From contig JAJRYY010000035.1 in the NCBI GenBank assembly GCA_024275565.1, forward strand, positions 1 through 54,226: a stretch of DNA of 54,226 nucleotides, written 5' to 3'. Positions 39,666 to 48,792 of the stretch are shown piece by piece (position 1 is the stretch's first letter; each line of letters starts with the position of its first letter). Source of the DNA: Planctomycetota bacterium (GTDB lineage: Bacteria; Planctomycetota; Phycisphaerae; UBA1845). The translations under genes and the position numbers were made by a program. The notes beneath the pieces were generated by a model that saw only the letters and a program-made list of their open reading frames with translations, was not told the DNA's origin and did not search any database.

Positions 39666-40067
39666 CTACTTAACTTCAACAGCCGCACCCGCCTCTTCAA
39701 GATCAGCCTTCAGCTTGTCGGCATCTTCCTTCGACAATCCCTCTTTGACGGTCTTGGGAGCGTTATCAACAAGTTCCTTCGCTTCTTTCAAACCAAGACC
39801 CGTCGCTGCACGAACCGCCTTAATCACTTGAATCTTCTTATCGCCAATGGCAGCCAGAACAACGTCAAACGACGACTGCTCCTCAGCTTCCTCAGCAGCA
39901 GCACCGACAGGGCCAGCCATCACAACGCCACCACCCGCCGGCTCAATCCCATGGACATCCTTAAGACAATCCACCAGATTCTGCGCGTCCTTTATCGACA
40001 GAGCGACCAACTTGTCTGCCAACTCTGTAATCTCACCACTGAATTCCTTAGCGGGTGCTTCTGCCAT
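39666..40067 (-). CDS. rplL: 50S ribosomal protein bL12 (L7/L12)
   Basis: 133 residues. N-terminal dimerisation domain, Ala/Glu-rich hinge ([16 protein letters not shown]) and C-terminal factor-binding domain with [20 protein letters not shown]. Forms the stalk that recruits EF-Tu, EF-G, IF2 and release factors. GGAG 10 nt before ATG 40067. Confidence 0.98.
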   Translation of the reverse strand: MAEAPAKEFSGEITELADKLVALSIKDAQNLVDCLKDVHGIEPAGGGVVMAGPVGAAAEEAEEQSSFDVVLAAIGDKKIQVIKAVRAATGLGLKEAKELVDNAPKTVKEGLSKEDADKLKADLEEAGAAVEVK

Positions 40068-40344
40068 TGCTACATCACTCCATAGTCATTTCCGCCGAAC
40101 TGAAAGGTGACGCCAACGCGACGCCGTTTCATCCGCATGACGCGGACCTGCCAGCTCCCGACGCGGGAAAAAAAGAAATCAAAAAACAGTGTAGACGAAA
40201 CAGAACAACGAACGCTCCGCTCGCCACCCAACACTACAGGACGAATCTAAAAAACGCCCTTCCGATATACATTCTCTCGCCAGTCACTGTATCCACCGAC
40301 GGCAACAATTGCGAAAACCTGACCAGCAAGACGAAGACCGAAGT

Positions 40345-40854
40345 CTACTCTTTGTCAGCCATAGCTTTCAGGCATCCGGCGATCTTGGATTGCGGTGAAC
40401 TCAGACAGCCAGCCAGAGAACGTCCAGGCGAAGCAAGCAACATGGCAACATCACCAAGCAACTCGAGCTTACCCTTCATCCCAGCCAGTTCGCCAACAGG
40501 TGTCAGTTCTGTCTCACCCGGCAGCAGGCCGTCTTTGAGAATAAGCCTCGGAAATTCCTTCGCAAGAGACTTCATCTCGCGAGCAACATCGATCACCGAA
40601 TCACCACCGGTCACCAGAGCACAAGGCCCACGCATACCGCCAGCAAGTACGGCAAGTGGACCATCGCCAAAAGCACGGCGAGCCATGCTGTTCTTAACCA
40701 CCATGAGACGCATGTTCTTACCGCGCAAAGTTTTACGCACATGCTCAGCGGCAGCCACATCCAAACCAGTGACATCCACCACGCAAGCCTGCTCCACGCC
40801 CTCATACCGAGAGTGCAGCGTCTTAGTCACAAGATCCTTCAGCCCCTTGCTCAT
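40345..40854 (-). CDS. rplJ: 50S ribosomal protein uL10
   Basis: 169 residues, MSKGLKDLVTKTLHSRYEGV... with RLMVVKNSMARRAFGDGPLA and a helical C-terminus for bL12 dimers. The preceding 199 bp (40855-41053) is where an L10-type leader would lie, but I could not confirm a structure. 277 bp gap to rplL. Confidence 0.95.
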   Translation of the reverse strand: MSKGLKDLVTKTLHSRYEGVEQACVVDVTGLDVAAAEHVRKTLRGKNMRLMVVKNSMARRAFGDGPLAVLAGGMRGPCALVTGGDSVIDVAREMKSLAKEFPRLILKDGLLPGETELTPVGELAGMKGKLELLGDVAMLLASPGRSLAGCLSSPQSKIAGCLKAMADKE

Positions 40855-41053
40855 ACCTGTATCCTATAATCCGTCGGTACTATACATGCCCACCAACTAC
40901 ATCTAAGCCCAATAGTTCAGACTGGACGAATAATCTGTCAGTGAAGCAATTGTTAACCAATAAAATACGACAAATACCAGCCTCCCACCAAAGGAAGCAT
41001 ACTACGCAGTGACACGCACAACCGGTACGCCGTACCGAAAAGGTCGGTACAAC

Positions 41054-41785
41054 TTAAGAACTAACCGCCAATCGTACCGAAGGCGTATTCGTGCCGGACA
41101 AACATACCTTCTTCAAGTAGGTACCCTTAGCCGACGCCGGCCTGACCTTCATCATCTGATCAATGGCGGCCTCAATATTCTCTTTCAAGTCTGCCGACTG
41201 AAAACTCATCCTGCCAACCGCAAGGTGAATATTACCACCAGCATCGTTCCGATATTCAAGCTTACCAGCTGAAAATTCGCGAACCGCAGTCTCAACATCC
41301 TGAGTCACAGTACCAGCCTTAGGCGAGGGCATCTTACCTTGAGGTCCGAGAACCTTACCCAGCTTGCCAACCTTGCCCATCATCGATGGGTGAGAGACAG
41401 CCACGTCGAAATCCATCCAGCCGTCTTTGATTTTCTTCACCAACTCGTCACCACCAGCCTCAATAGCACCAGCAGCCTTGACTGCATCCTCCATCGATTC
41501 ATCGCAAAAGGCGATCACGCGCTGCGTCTTGCCAGTACCCTTCGGCAATGACAAAGCACCCCGAACCATCTGATCTGCCTGCTTGGGATCAATTCCAAGC
41601 CACATCACAATCTCAACAGCCTGATCATAATTCTTGCGCTTACGACCATTCTTATAAGTGCGATCGCTGGTCACACTGGCAAGCTGTTTGACAGCCTCAA
41701 TACCATCCTCAATCGACAACACATCTTTCAACTTGTCGCCGCCAGCCTCAAGCTGCTTTCGATAACGTACACTCTTGTAAATCAT
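41054..41785 (-). CDS. rplA: 50S ribosomal protein uL1
   Basis: 243 residues. Signature LGKVLGPQGKMPSPKAGTVT and KSVRYRKQLEAGGDKLKDV. L1 stalk protein at the E site; in E. coli it represses rplKA. GAGGAG 5 nt before ATG 41785. Confidence 0.98.
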   Translation of the reverse strand: MIYKSVRYRKQLEAGGDKLKDVLSIEDGIEAVKQLASVTSDRTYKNGRKRKNYDQAVEIVMWLGIDPKQADQMVRGALSLPKGTGKTQRVIAFCDESMEDAVKAAGAIEAGGDELVKKIKDGWMDFDVAVSHPSMMGKVGKLGKVLGPQGKMPSPKAGTVTQDVETAVREFSAGKLEYRNDAGGNIHLAVGRMSFQSADLKENIEAAIDQMMKVRPASAKGTYLKKVCLSGTNTPSVRLAVSS

Positions 41786-41801
41786 GGCGACTCCTCAAGA
41801 C

Positions 41802-41839
41802 CCTTCCGACGTCCAATATTCCTTCCAACGTCCAACATT
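41802..41839. repeat. Tandem repeat, 19 bp x 2, upstream of rplA
   Basis: ccttccgacgtccaatatt (41802-41820) and ccttccaacgtccaacatt (41821-41839), two mismatches, just upstream of the rplA SD. Confidence 0.88.
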
Positions 41840-41905
41840 TTCATCCAACGACGACCTGCATCAAAACCAATGATAAATACCGCAATGAGACCAGCACCGT
41901 CACCG

Positions 41906-41980
41906 CATACACCATCAAACTAACAGTACACCATCAAGCTGCCAGTTCACCGCCAAACTAACCGTACAACTTCAGTCTAC
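41906..41980. repeat. Degenerate tandem repeat, ~19 bp x 4, in the rplK-rplA gap
   Basis: Units catacaccatcaaactaa, cagtacaccatcaagctgc, cagttcaccgccaaactaac and cgtacaacttcagtctac run from 41906 to 41980. Confidence 0.7.
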
Positions 41981-42032
41981 CCGTACACAACACCAAGCCA
42001 CACTGGCAGGCCTGCTACACGATCGAAACCGC

Positions 42033-42112
42033 CCCACATTCTACCCAGACAGCCCACATTCTACCCAGACAGCCAGTACTCTACCCTGACAGACAATATT
42101 CTAGCCTTGCAA
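42033..42112. repeat. Tandem repeat, 20 bp x 4, containing the rplK stop codon
   Basis: cccacattctacccagacag is at 42033-42052 and repeated exactly at 42053-42072; diverged copies follow at 42073-42092 and 42093-42112. A cta is at 42041, 42061, 42081 and 42101, exactly 20 bp apart; the last is the TAG stop of rplK. Confidence 0.95.
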
Positions 42113-42535
42113 TACCGTAATACCCATGGAACGAGCACTACCCATAATCATCCGCTCAGCAGCCTCGATAGACCCGGAATTCAAGTCCTCAAGCTTCCGC
42201 TCGGCAATGTCACGCACCTGCTGCATCGTCACTGAACCAACTTTTTCCTTGTGCGGCACACCACTTCCCTTAGCGATACCCGCCGCGTCTTTCAAAAGAA
42301 CAGCAGCCGGAGGGCTTTTCACCTCATATGTAAAGGACCGGTCAGCATAAATCGTGATGACAACCGTCACCATCATGCCGTTCAGGGAGCTGGTTGCAGC
42401 GTTAAACTGCTGCACAAACTGACCAATGTTCACACCATGCTGTCCCAGCGCCGGCCCAATCGGTGGCGAAGGCGTCGCCTGGCCACCAGGCGCCTGCAGC
42501 TTCAATACCGTGGTTATTTCTTTCTTCTTTGCCAC
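42101..42535 (-). CDS. rplK: 50S ribosomal protein uL11
   Basis: 144 residues. N-terminal [20 protein letters not shown] (thiostrepton-binding Pro-rich region) and C-terminal RNA-binding domain ending [12 protein letters not shown]. Start GTG at 42535 with AAGGTGG upstream. Its last codons and stop lie in the final unit of a 20 bp x 4 array. Confidence 0.97.
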   Translation of the reverse strand: MAKKKEITTVLKLQAPGGQATPSPPIGPALGQHGVNIGQFVQQFNAATSSLNGMMVTVVITIYADRSFTYEVKSPPAAVLLKDAAGIAKGSGVPHKEKVGSVTMQQVRDIAERKLEDLNSGSIEAAERMIMGSARSMGITVLQG

Positions 42536-42581
42536 AATCTACCACCTTCTGATATACACGAAAACCTGTTCTATAGGGCGA

Positions 42582-43412
42582 TTAGAGCTTCTCCAACTGC
42601 CAATACTCCACCTCAACCGGCGTTGCACGGCCAAACACCTCAAGCATCACAGTCACCATACCACGACGCTCGTCGACCTTCTCAACATCGCCCTCAAAAT
42701 TCTCAAAGCTACCTTCCGTGATCTTCACCTGCTGACCCTTGGAAAGATCCAGCCCACTCAATCCGAGCGGCTCTTCAGACTGCTCACAAGCAGCCAGCAT
42801 CTGCACAACATCATGCTCCGGCATTGGAATCGGCTTACCCGCCGACGCGATGAAATCTCCAACGCCAGACGACTCCTTGATCGTAAACCAGACATCATCC
42901 GGAATCGACCCGTCATCCTCAGTAGCCATCTCAACGAAAACATACCCAGGATACAACTTCCGCTCAGACAACTTCACATGACCAGCCTTAAACTTCTTCT
43001 CTTTCAGCGTCGGCACAAGAATCCGTCCGACCTTCGTGTCAAGACCTTCAATAGTGATCTTACGCTCCAGACCATCCCGAACTCGATCTTCACGGTTGGA
43101 TGCGACGCGGAGCACATACCATTGCATCCCGGCACGACAAATTTCATCTTCCACAGCCTCGGAGGCAACAGCCTCGGAGGCAGCAGCCTTGACCTGCGAG
43201 TCAACGGAATCCGCCGCCACCACATCATCTTCCGCAGAGTCAGCCACCCCAGAATCAGCAGGCACAGAATCAGTCGGCACAGAATCAGTCGACACAGAAT
43301 CAGTCGACACAGCGTCAGCCGCCATCTTCACAGAACCATCCGCAGACGAATCCTCAGCAATGTCCCGCGCGTCAGATCCAACAGCTCTCTCATCCTGAGT
43401 GCCCTCACTCAT
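42582..43412 (-). CDS. nusG: Transcription factor NusG with an acidic repeat-rich N-terminal extension
   Basis: 276 residues. The NGN domain (MQWYVLRVASNREDRVRDGL..., PGYVFVEMA) starts at about residue 97 and is followed by a KOW domain (GQQVKITEGSFENFEGDVEK). Typical NusG is ~180 residues; the extra ~95 at the N-terminus are acidic, with TDSV-type repeats (15 bp x 5 in the DNA) and AVASEAV (15 bp x 2). NusG links RNA polymerase to Rho and to uS10. The ATG at 43412 overlaps the secE stop (ATGA), so the two are coupled. Confidence 0.96.
   Translation of the reverse strand: MSEGTQDERAVGSDARDIAEDSSADGSVKMAADAVSTDSVSTDSVPTDSVPADSGVADSAEDDVVAADSVDSQVKAAASEAVASEAVEDEICRAGMQWYVLRVASNREDRVRDGLERKITIEGLDTKVGRILVPTLKEKKFKAGHVKLSERKLYPGYVFVEMATEDDGSIPDDVWFTIKESSGVGDFIASAGKPIPMPEHDVVQMLAACEQSEEPLGLSGLDLSKGQQVKITEGSFENFEGDVEKVDERRGMVTVMLEVFGRATPVEVEYWQLEKL
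43153..43182 (-). repeat. Perfect coding tandem repeat, 15 bp x 2, in nusG
   Basis: acagcctcggaggca at 43153-43167 and 43168-43182, coding the ASEAV pair. Confidence 0.93.
43247..43321 (-). repeat. Coding tandem repeat, 15 bp x 5, in nusG
   Basis: gcacagaatcagtcg at 43262-43276 and 43277-43291, with close copies at 43247-43261, 43292-43306 and 43307-43321. It encodes repeated (S/T)DSV(P/S) units. Confidence 0.93.
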
Positions 43413-44008
43413 GATCCACCGCTCCGGAGCACATTGATCGCCTGGAAAAACTGGATGAAGATAAAATCAACCAGAAACAGCATGAACCCCAGAAAAATCG
43501 TCGCCGCGATCACGACCTTCGTCGATCCGACCAGCTCATTCCGGGTAGACCAGCTCACTTTCTTCATCTCGCCTTCGGTGGCGATCAAAAACTCGCTGGT
43601 GTTGCGGTTCTTGCCAACAAACCAGTACAACAGCAACCCCATCCCGACGACAAGCATCGCTGGAACACCCATCCGCAACCACATCGTCCACGGAACATTC
43701 GGGTCATCAAATACGCCGAGGCTCTCCCAGACAAAGTGACCACCACCCAAGACCAGAATCCCGCCACCGAGCGCAGAACCCATCCGTGTATAGTAACCCT
43801 GAGCAGGCTTGTATATCTCGAAGAACGGTGACGTATCACGCCCGGAAGCACCAGCAGACGATGAACCACTATCCGATGTACCACTATCCGACATCGATGA
43901 CGCTCCTTTGCGACTGGAACCACTATGCTTCGGCCCGGGCGCGACAGCCGTCCCACCACCGGGCGACCGTTTATTTCCCGAAGTTTTAGAATCCGACGAA
44001 TCCGTCAT
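43409..44008 (-). CDS. secE: Preprotein translocase subunit SecE, extended
   Basis: 199 residues. The C-terminal part has the SecE core EGEMKKVSWSTRNELVGST and final helix (VVIAATIFLGFMLFLVDFIF). Two more hydrophobic segments precede it (about 92-112 and 123-145), like the three-helix E. coli form. The N-terminal ~75 residues are Ser/Gly-rich and hydrophilic with a 15 bp DNA duplication at 43865-43894. SecE clamps SecY, encoded at 13.3 kb. Confidence 0.93.
   Translation of the reverse strand: MTDSSDSKTSGNKRSPGGGTAVAPGPKHSGSSRKGASSMSDSGTSDSGSSSAGASGRDTSPFFEIYKPAQGYYTRMGSALGGGILVLGGGHFVWESLGVFDDPNVPWTMWLRMGVPAMLVVGMGLLLYWFVGKNRNTSEFLIATEGEMKKVSWSTRNELVGSTKVVIAATIFLGFMLFLVDFIFIQFFQAINVLRSGGS
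43865..43894 (-). repeat. Coding tandem repeat, 15 bp x 2, in secE
   Basis: accactatccgatgt (43865-43879) and accactatccgacat (43880-43894), coding the repeated SDSG units. Confidence 0.88.
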
Positions 44009-44178
44009 CTCACACCTTATAAGACCAGATCAAAGCGACACATGTGACACATCTGAGACGACTCAACCATACGGGAAAACACACGATCCCCAGTCAAATT
44101 CCACACAAGACAAACCACAACAGGACAGGCCGCCACCAGACTAAACTAGCAGCGAACAAAACCTCTATGCGATCGAAC

Positions 44179-44251
44179 CAGGAGCGGAGGGAATTGAACC
44201 CCCAACCGCCGGTTTTGGAAACCGGTGCTCTGCCAATTGAGCTACGCTCCT
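44179..44251 (-). tRNA. tRNA-Trp (anticodon CCA)
   Basis: The minus strand folds into a full cloverleaf: acceptor AGGAGCG/CGCTCCT, D arm GCTC...GAGC, anticodon arm CCGGT-TTCCAAA-ACCGG (anticodon CCA), T arm GGGGG-TTCAATT-CCCTC. Discriminator G, as usual for bacterial tRNA-Trp. CCA is not encoded. It lies between rpmG and secE, a common place for tRNA-Trp. Confidence 0.97.
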
Positions 44252-44496
44252 TCCGGTTACCGCAACACGCTGAACCAGCACCTGCCAAAACCAGCTAGCC
44301 AAGACCCACACAAGCCAACAACGAGGCAGAACGCACGCGAACCAAAACAAGCGACACGCCAGCCACCAGCATCAGCACGGACAGAACGCAGCCGCCTCAA
44401 GCAACTGCACCCATCAGCCAAACAAGCCCTCAACAAGATCCGGCGATAACATCAACACATAACCGAACCACACTGCAAAGATGAGGACCACCAAAC

Positions 44497-44664
44497 CTAC
44501 TTTCGCTTGATCTTGTGAATCGTATGCTTGCGCAACCGCTTGCTGTACTTTTTCAGCTCCATCTTCGGTACGCCACCCTGCACATTAACTGACGTCCGAT
44601 AATTCAGATCGCCCGTCTCCTTACACTGTAGCCAAACATATTCACGCTTTGCTGCTTTTGCCAT
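44497..44664 (-). CDS. rpmG: 50S ribosomal protein bL33 (zinc-free form)
   Basis: 55 residues, MAKAAKREYVWLQCKETGDL..., ending KRLRKHTIHKIKRK. Only one Cys remains, so this is the C- form that does not bind zinc. The start at 44664 gives the usual N-terminus; the frame to 44682 adds six residues. The order tuf-rpmG-tRNA-Trp-secE-nusG is widespread. Confidence 0.95.
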   Translation of the reverse strand: MAKAAKREYVWLQCKETGDLNYRTSVNVQGGVPKMELKKYSKRLRKHTIHKIKRK

Positions 44665-44724
44665 CGCTATACCAAATGCCACCCACCGAACCAGTAACGG
44701 AACGGTGAGCGGAACATTATTCCT

Positions 44725-45933
44725 TTACTCAATCACCTTCGCAACCACACCAGAACCAACCGTTCTGCCACCCTCACGGACAGCAAACCGAAGACCCTGC
44801 TCCATCGCAATCGACTTTCCAAGAGTGACCGTAATTGTAATATTATCACCAGGCATGCACATCTCAGCACCGCCCTGAAGATCCAGTGAACCGGTCACAT
44901 CCGTCGTACGGAAGTAAAACTGCGGACGGTATCCATTGAAGAACGGGGTATGACGACCACCCTCCTCCTTCGTCAAAACGTAAACCTCAGCCTCAAACTT
45001 CGTATGCGGCGTAATCGTTCCCGGAGCAGCCAGAACCTGGCCACGCTGCAATTCATCCTTGGCAACACCACGCAGCAGGCAACCAACATTATCACCACAA
45101 ATACCTTCGTCCAGGAGCTTGTTGAACATCTCAACCCCCGTCACAGTCGTCTTGCGGGATTCATCCATCAAGCCAACGATCTCAACTTCCTCGCCAACCT
45201 TGATGACACCACGCTCAACACGACCTGTACCAACCGTTCCGCGACCCTTGATACTGAAAACGTCCTCAACGGACATCAGGAACGGCTGATCCATCAAACG
45301 CTCTGGCTCGGGAACATGCTCATCGATCGCATCAAGCAACTCCTCGATACACTTGATCGACTCAGGATCCGTAGGATTCTCAAGCGCCCGAAGCGACTGC
45401 CCGTGAATAACCGGAGCATCGTCACCAGGAAAATCGTACTTGTTAAGCAACTCGCGAACTTCCATCTCAACCAGCTCAAGAAGCTCCGGGTCATCGACCA
45501 AGTCACACTTGTTGAGAAACACGACCAGATAAGGAACGTTCACCTGGCGAGCAAGCAAAATGTGCTCACGCGTCTGGGGCATCGGACCATCCGAGGCAGA
45601 CACCACCAGAATTGCACCGTCCATCTGAGCAGCACCCGTGATCATGTTCTTCACATAATCCGCGTGACCCGGGCAGTCGATGTGGGCATAGTGACGCTTG
45701 TCTGTTTCATACTCAACGTGCGACGTCGCAATCGTCATGATCTTCGAAGCGTCACGACGCCCCTGAGACTCTGACGCCTTGGCAACCTCGTCGTAACTGA
45801 TCGCCTGACACAAACCCTTGGCCGACTGAACTGTTGCAATAGCAGCCGTCAGCGTCGTCTTCCCGTGATCAACGTGTCCAATCGTACCAACGTTGACGTG
45901 CGGCTTAGTCCTCTCAAATACGTCTTTGGCCAT
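44725..45933 (-). CDS. tuf: Elongation factor Tu, planctomycete-type switch I
   Basis: 402 residues. GTPase motifs [21 protein letters not shown] and NKCDLVDD are intact. The effector loop (switch I) reads [27 protein letters not shown] where E. coli has a shorter loop with KARGITINTSH: the Gly of RGITI is lost and ~5 residues are added, while the Mg-contacting Thr is kept (KIMTIAT). I recall Rhodopirellula EF-Tu having a comparable RDATKTVTIA loop, so this looks like a lineage feature. The only tuf copy seen here. GGAGG lies 12 nt before ATG 45933. Confidence 0.97.
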   Translation of the reverse strand: MAKDVFERTKPHVNVGTIGHVDHGKTTLTAAIATVQSAKGLCQAISYDEVAKASESQGRRDASKIMTIATSHVEYETDKRHYAHIDCPGHADYVKNMITGAAQMDGAILVVSASDGPMPQTREHILLARQVNVPYLVVFLNKCDLVDDPELLELVEMEVRELLNKYDFPGDDAPVIHGQSLRALENPTDPESIKCIEELLDAIDEHVPEPERLMDQPFLMSVEDVFSIKGRGTVGTGRVERGVIKVGEEVEIVGLMDESRKTTVTGVEMFNKLLDEGICGDNVGCLLRGVAKDELQRGQVLAAPGTITPHTKFEAEVYVLTKEEGGRHTPFFNGYRPQFYFRTTDVTGSLDLQGGAEMCMPGDNITITVTLGKSIAMEQGLRFAVREGGRTVGSGVVAKVIE

Positions 45934-46100
45934 CGCTCGCTGTGTCCTCCACTCTTAACTTATGACCGCTGGTGGCGATGCTTACACGACATCACGTGCT
46001 ACGCCGGATCAAAGTGTGCCTATATGTCAAAATTTCGTCACAAAAAAAAACAACACGCCAAGCGTCACCGCTGACGATTCACATCCAGAACAATTCTCAC

Positions 46101-46140
46101 AACAATACAGCAACCCGGGAAACAATACAGCACCCAGAAC
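46101..46140. repeat. Tandem repeat, 20 bp x 2
   Basis: aacaatacagcaacccggga (46101-46120) and aacaatacagcacccagaac (46121-46140). Confidence 0.85.
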
Positions 46141-46194
46141 AAGACTGCCGTCAAAACCAGACCAACGCCAAGAACAGGCCGACGACAGAAATAG

Positions 46195-46262
46195 ACCAAC
46201 GCCAGAACTAAACCAACGTCAAATCCACACCAACGTCAAATCCACACCGACGCCAGAACCAC
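46195..46262. repeat. Tandem repeat, 17 bp x 4
   Basis: accaacgtcaaatccac at 46212-46228 and 46229-46245 are identical; flanking copies at 46195-46211 and 46246-46262 are diverged. Confidence 0.92.
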
Positions 46263-46293
46263 ACAGCACCCGGAACTCAAAAAACGCCCTGGA

Positions 46294-46367
<74 letters not shown>

Positions 46368-46699
46368 GACGGCAAAAAAACCGCACACCTCACTTCGCGG
46401 CACAGAGTACTCGCAGCCAACTGAAAACCCGACAGCAAGAAACGACGCGAATTCGAAACAGAGACGAACACCACGACGAAGAACCATGCAAGTCCGCAAG
46501 TGTAGACCGCAACACGAGTTAGCCGCAAATCACGACAATCTGTCGGGACCGCGAGTCCGGCAAGTATATGTGTCAAGACGATCCTGTCAAACGCCAAAAT
46601 CACCCAAAAAGACCAAATCTACACGAATAATCACCACCAATTCACCCAGCAGGAGATACGACAGGATATTATCCTTCCATCAAATGATCCCATCAGCCG
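46368..46699. other. Divergent promoter region
   Basis: ~330 bp between the minus-strand tRNA-Thr/tuf unit and a plus-strand gene. It holds the strong promoter at 46563-46590. No plus-strand promoter or SD is clear. Confidence 0.5.
46563..46590 (-). promoter_or_regulatory. Sigma70-like promoter of the tRNA-Thr/tuf/ribosomal cluster
   Basis: On the minus strand, TTGACA (46590-46585) and TATACT (46568-46563) are separated by 16 bp: a perfect -35 and 5 of 6 at -10. The first gene downstream is tRNA-Thr, with a leader of ~190 nt. Confidence 0.7.
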
Positions 46700-46768
46700 T
46701 TGTATCCAGACCCCCACTTGCGTATCATAACCAAGCCGACGATACCCGAACCCGCCAGAGAGCTTTCC

Positions 46769-48622
46769 TTGATTCGCCCCGACCCACCAACACCTTCGAC
46801 CCGACCGAACCGGAAATCGCATGCACAGGCACGCCCGGAATCCAGCAGACCAAACCAGGCCGAATACACACTCCCCGACAACCTGCCGCAAACCACGCAA
46901 CCCACGCAGCCCACCACACAATTACACGCACAGACAACGGGCACACCCATCCACTACCCACCACCCGGAAAACGACATTATCTCTGGCCAGTCGCAGTCT
47001 CAATCTGCATAGCTTTGGCTGCGTTCGCAGCACGCGGCTTCCACTACGATGCATGGCTACAATTCCAGACAACCGGGGACGCAGACCTCTGCCGCCGCGA
47101 ACTACTCGATTTCCTCTGGCTTCAGGAAATGAGCGGACAATTACCGGACCACTGGCGCGTATCAATGCCAACCGACTCAGGCCAGCTCGAACTCCGTATC
47201 CGCACCACAAGCCCGGAAACCGTTCGCCCCATGCTCAACAATATATCCGAGGGGTTCCAGTCCCGCCTGGCACAACACAACGCAGAAACGAAGCAACTAT
47301 TCGATGTCCCGGAAAAACTCTTCGCAGGCGTCCTGAAAGACCTGGAAACCCAGGCCAACAACATCCGAAACAAAATCGACGGACTCGCCAACCAGAATTC
47401 CGACCCACGGGCATCACGAGAAAAACTCCGCTCAACCATCGCAGACGCCTTCAAAACAATACACCGCCTCAGAATCGCTGAAAAAGACGCAAAACGACGC
47501 CTGACAATCGCTTCAACCACAAAACCCGAACAGGAGGTTGTCATCGATCCAGACGACCGCCAGTCCGCCTACAACACCAGGACAGACCTCCAGCAGGACC
47601 TGAAAGCACTGAATACCCAGCTATTCGTCTCAAAAAACCTGCTCCTGGCAGTATGGCAGAACACATCCCCACATCTCGATAACCTCATCGCCTACGCAGC
47701 CGATCTTCGCAGAACGCTCACCCCCAGAGCCCTCAGCGAAGCAAGCCCCCAGTTCCGAAATCATGCAATAGTACTCGACAAACAGGCACTCCTGTACCAG
47801 AGACGCCTGGACACATTCGCTAAAAAATGGACACAAATATTTACAACCCTGCGAACCAGCGAAACAGACCCCCGAGAACCAGACATTTTCGACATTCAGG
47901 AAAAATTGCATAAACTTGTCGGCGACTTCGCATTCCATACAGAAAAACTCATCGAGGAAATGCGAATTGAAGTCAGACTTTTAGACCAGGACGCACGCGA
48001 CGCAGCCCGACACCACAAAGCCAGCTCCCAGATCAAGCGAGCCTTTCACAAAGTCGAATCCGGTCACCGCCAGTTCGATTTCGTAGCATCCGACCTCAAA
48101 CGCAGAAACCACTTCCAGCTCGATGCATCCCTCAGGTCAGCCAAGGGTTTATATCGACGCGTCATGCTCGCCACACGCGCCATCGACGCCGACCTTCGGG
48201 CAGAAGCTATCAAGGTCGCAAAAGCCCGCCTCAACGCAAAACAACTCTCAGCAGCCGAAAACCTTGAAAGCGTCCGGGCACAGCTCGACGCCACGGTCGA
48301 TCGAATCCTGAGAACCCATTCAGATATGGAGTATTCGGACGAAACCCTGGAGCAATATCTGAAAAGTATGTTCGACGCAGAATCCGCCCTGAAGCACCTG
48401 GCTGAGGTGGAGCGAAACCTCGGCGACCGCGCAACACTTCTGGAAAAGCTGCAATTGCATCGCCAGACCAGCGGAAAAACGTGTTCGGTGAAAGTGAAGG
48501 AAATCGGCGTGGGGAACGTACCGAAAAACCTCTCCGGCAATCTGACATTGGCCGCCATCGCAGGAACGATCGCATTCATAGCCATGACGTTCGTGACGAA
48601 CCGACCAAGGAGTACACCCTAA
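46769..48622 (+). CDS. Unknown two-membrane-segment coiled-coil protein
   Basis: About 617 residues from TTG 46769 (640 from TTG 46700). No ATG occurs in frame before the first membrane segment, so the start is uncertain; AGAGAG precedes 46769. Layout: Pro/Thr/Gln-rich N-terminus, one hydrophobic segment (WPVAVSICIALAAFAARGF), a ~480-residue predicted helical region rich in Glu, Lys, Arg and Leu, then a second hydrophobic segment (LTLAAIAGTIAFIAMTFVTN) near the C-terminus. This recalls polysaccharide co-polymerase/Wzz-type topology, with both ends in the cytoplasm and a coiled coil outside, but I see no clear family motif. No polysaccharide genes are adjacent. Confidence 0.72.
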   Translation: MIRPDPPTPSTRPNRKSHAQARPESSRPNQAEYTLPDNLPQTTQPTQPTTQLHAQTTGTPIHYPPPGKRHYLWPVAVSICIALAAFAARGFHYDAWLQFQTTGDADLCRRELLDFLWLQEMSGQLPDHWRVSMPTDSGQLELRIRTTSPETVRPMLNNISEGFQSRLAQHNAETKQLFDVPEKLFAGVLKDLETQANNIRNKIDGLANQNSDPRASREKLRSTIADAFKTIHRLRIAEKDAKRRLTIASTTKPEQEVVIDPDDRQSAYNTRTDLQQDLKALNTQLFVSKNLLLAVWQNTSPHLDNLIAYAADLRRTLTPRALSEASPQFRNHAIVLDKQALLYQRRLDTFAKKWTQIFTTLRTSETDPREPDIFDIQEKLHKLVGDFAFHTEKLIEEMRIEVRLLDQDARDAARHHKASSQIKRAFHKVESGHRQFDFVASDLKRRNHFQLDASLRSAKGLYRRVMLATRAIDADLRAEAIKVAKARLNAKQLSAAENLESVRAQLDATVDRILRTHSDMEYSDETLEQYLKSMFDAESALKHLAEVERNLGDRATLLEKLQLHRQTSGKTCSVKVKEIGVGNVPKNLSGNLTLAAIAGTIAFIAMTFVTNRPRSTP

Positions 48623-48712
48623 GGCACCAACCCCAGGCTATAACACTCCCCGGACGTAAACGAACACCCCTCCGACATATGCGCAGACAATACCCCTGGG
48701 ACGTAACACCGC

Positions 48713-48780
48713 GTGTTACAACCGCTGCACGCCGTCGCGCTACAACCGCTGCACGCCGCCGTGTTACAACCGCAGCTCGA
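48713..48780. repeat. Tandem repeat, 24 bp x 2.8
   Basis: Copies at 48713-48736, 48737-48760 and a partial at 48761-48780, all with the core tacaaccgctgcacgccg. Downstream of rpmH. Confidence 0.92.
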
Positions 48781-48792
48781 CCGTTGTTAAGG

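Larger units (their letters stand above)
45934..46293. other. tRNA-Thr to tuf spacer with two tandem arrays
   Basis: 360 bp transcribed leader of tuf. It has arrays at 46101-46140 and 46195-46262 and a nine-base A run near 46042. No gene seen. Confidence 0.5.

Noticed and set aside
42426-43739. 437-codon plus-strand open frame across rplK, nusG and secE
   Set aside because: Antisense shadow; its His/Arg/Ser-rich repeats are just the opposite reading of the nusG repeats.
46101-46262. CRISPR array
   Set aside because: Units are adjacent without spacers, diverged, and unlike any repeat elsewhere; no cas genes.
46486-47481. 331-codon plus-strand open frame overlapping the coiled-coil gene
   Set aside because: Arg/Pro/Thr-rich product with no hydrophobic or motif structure; the overlapping frame has membrane segments and a long helix.
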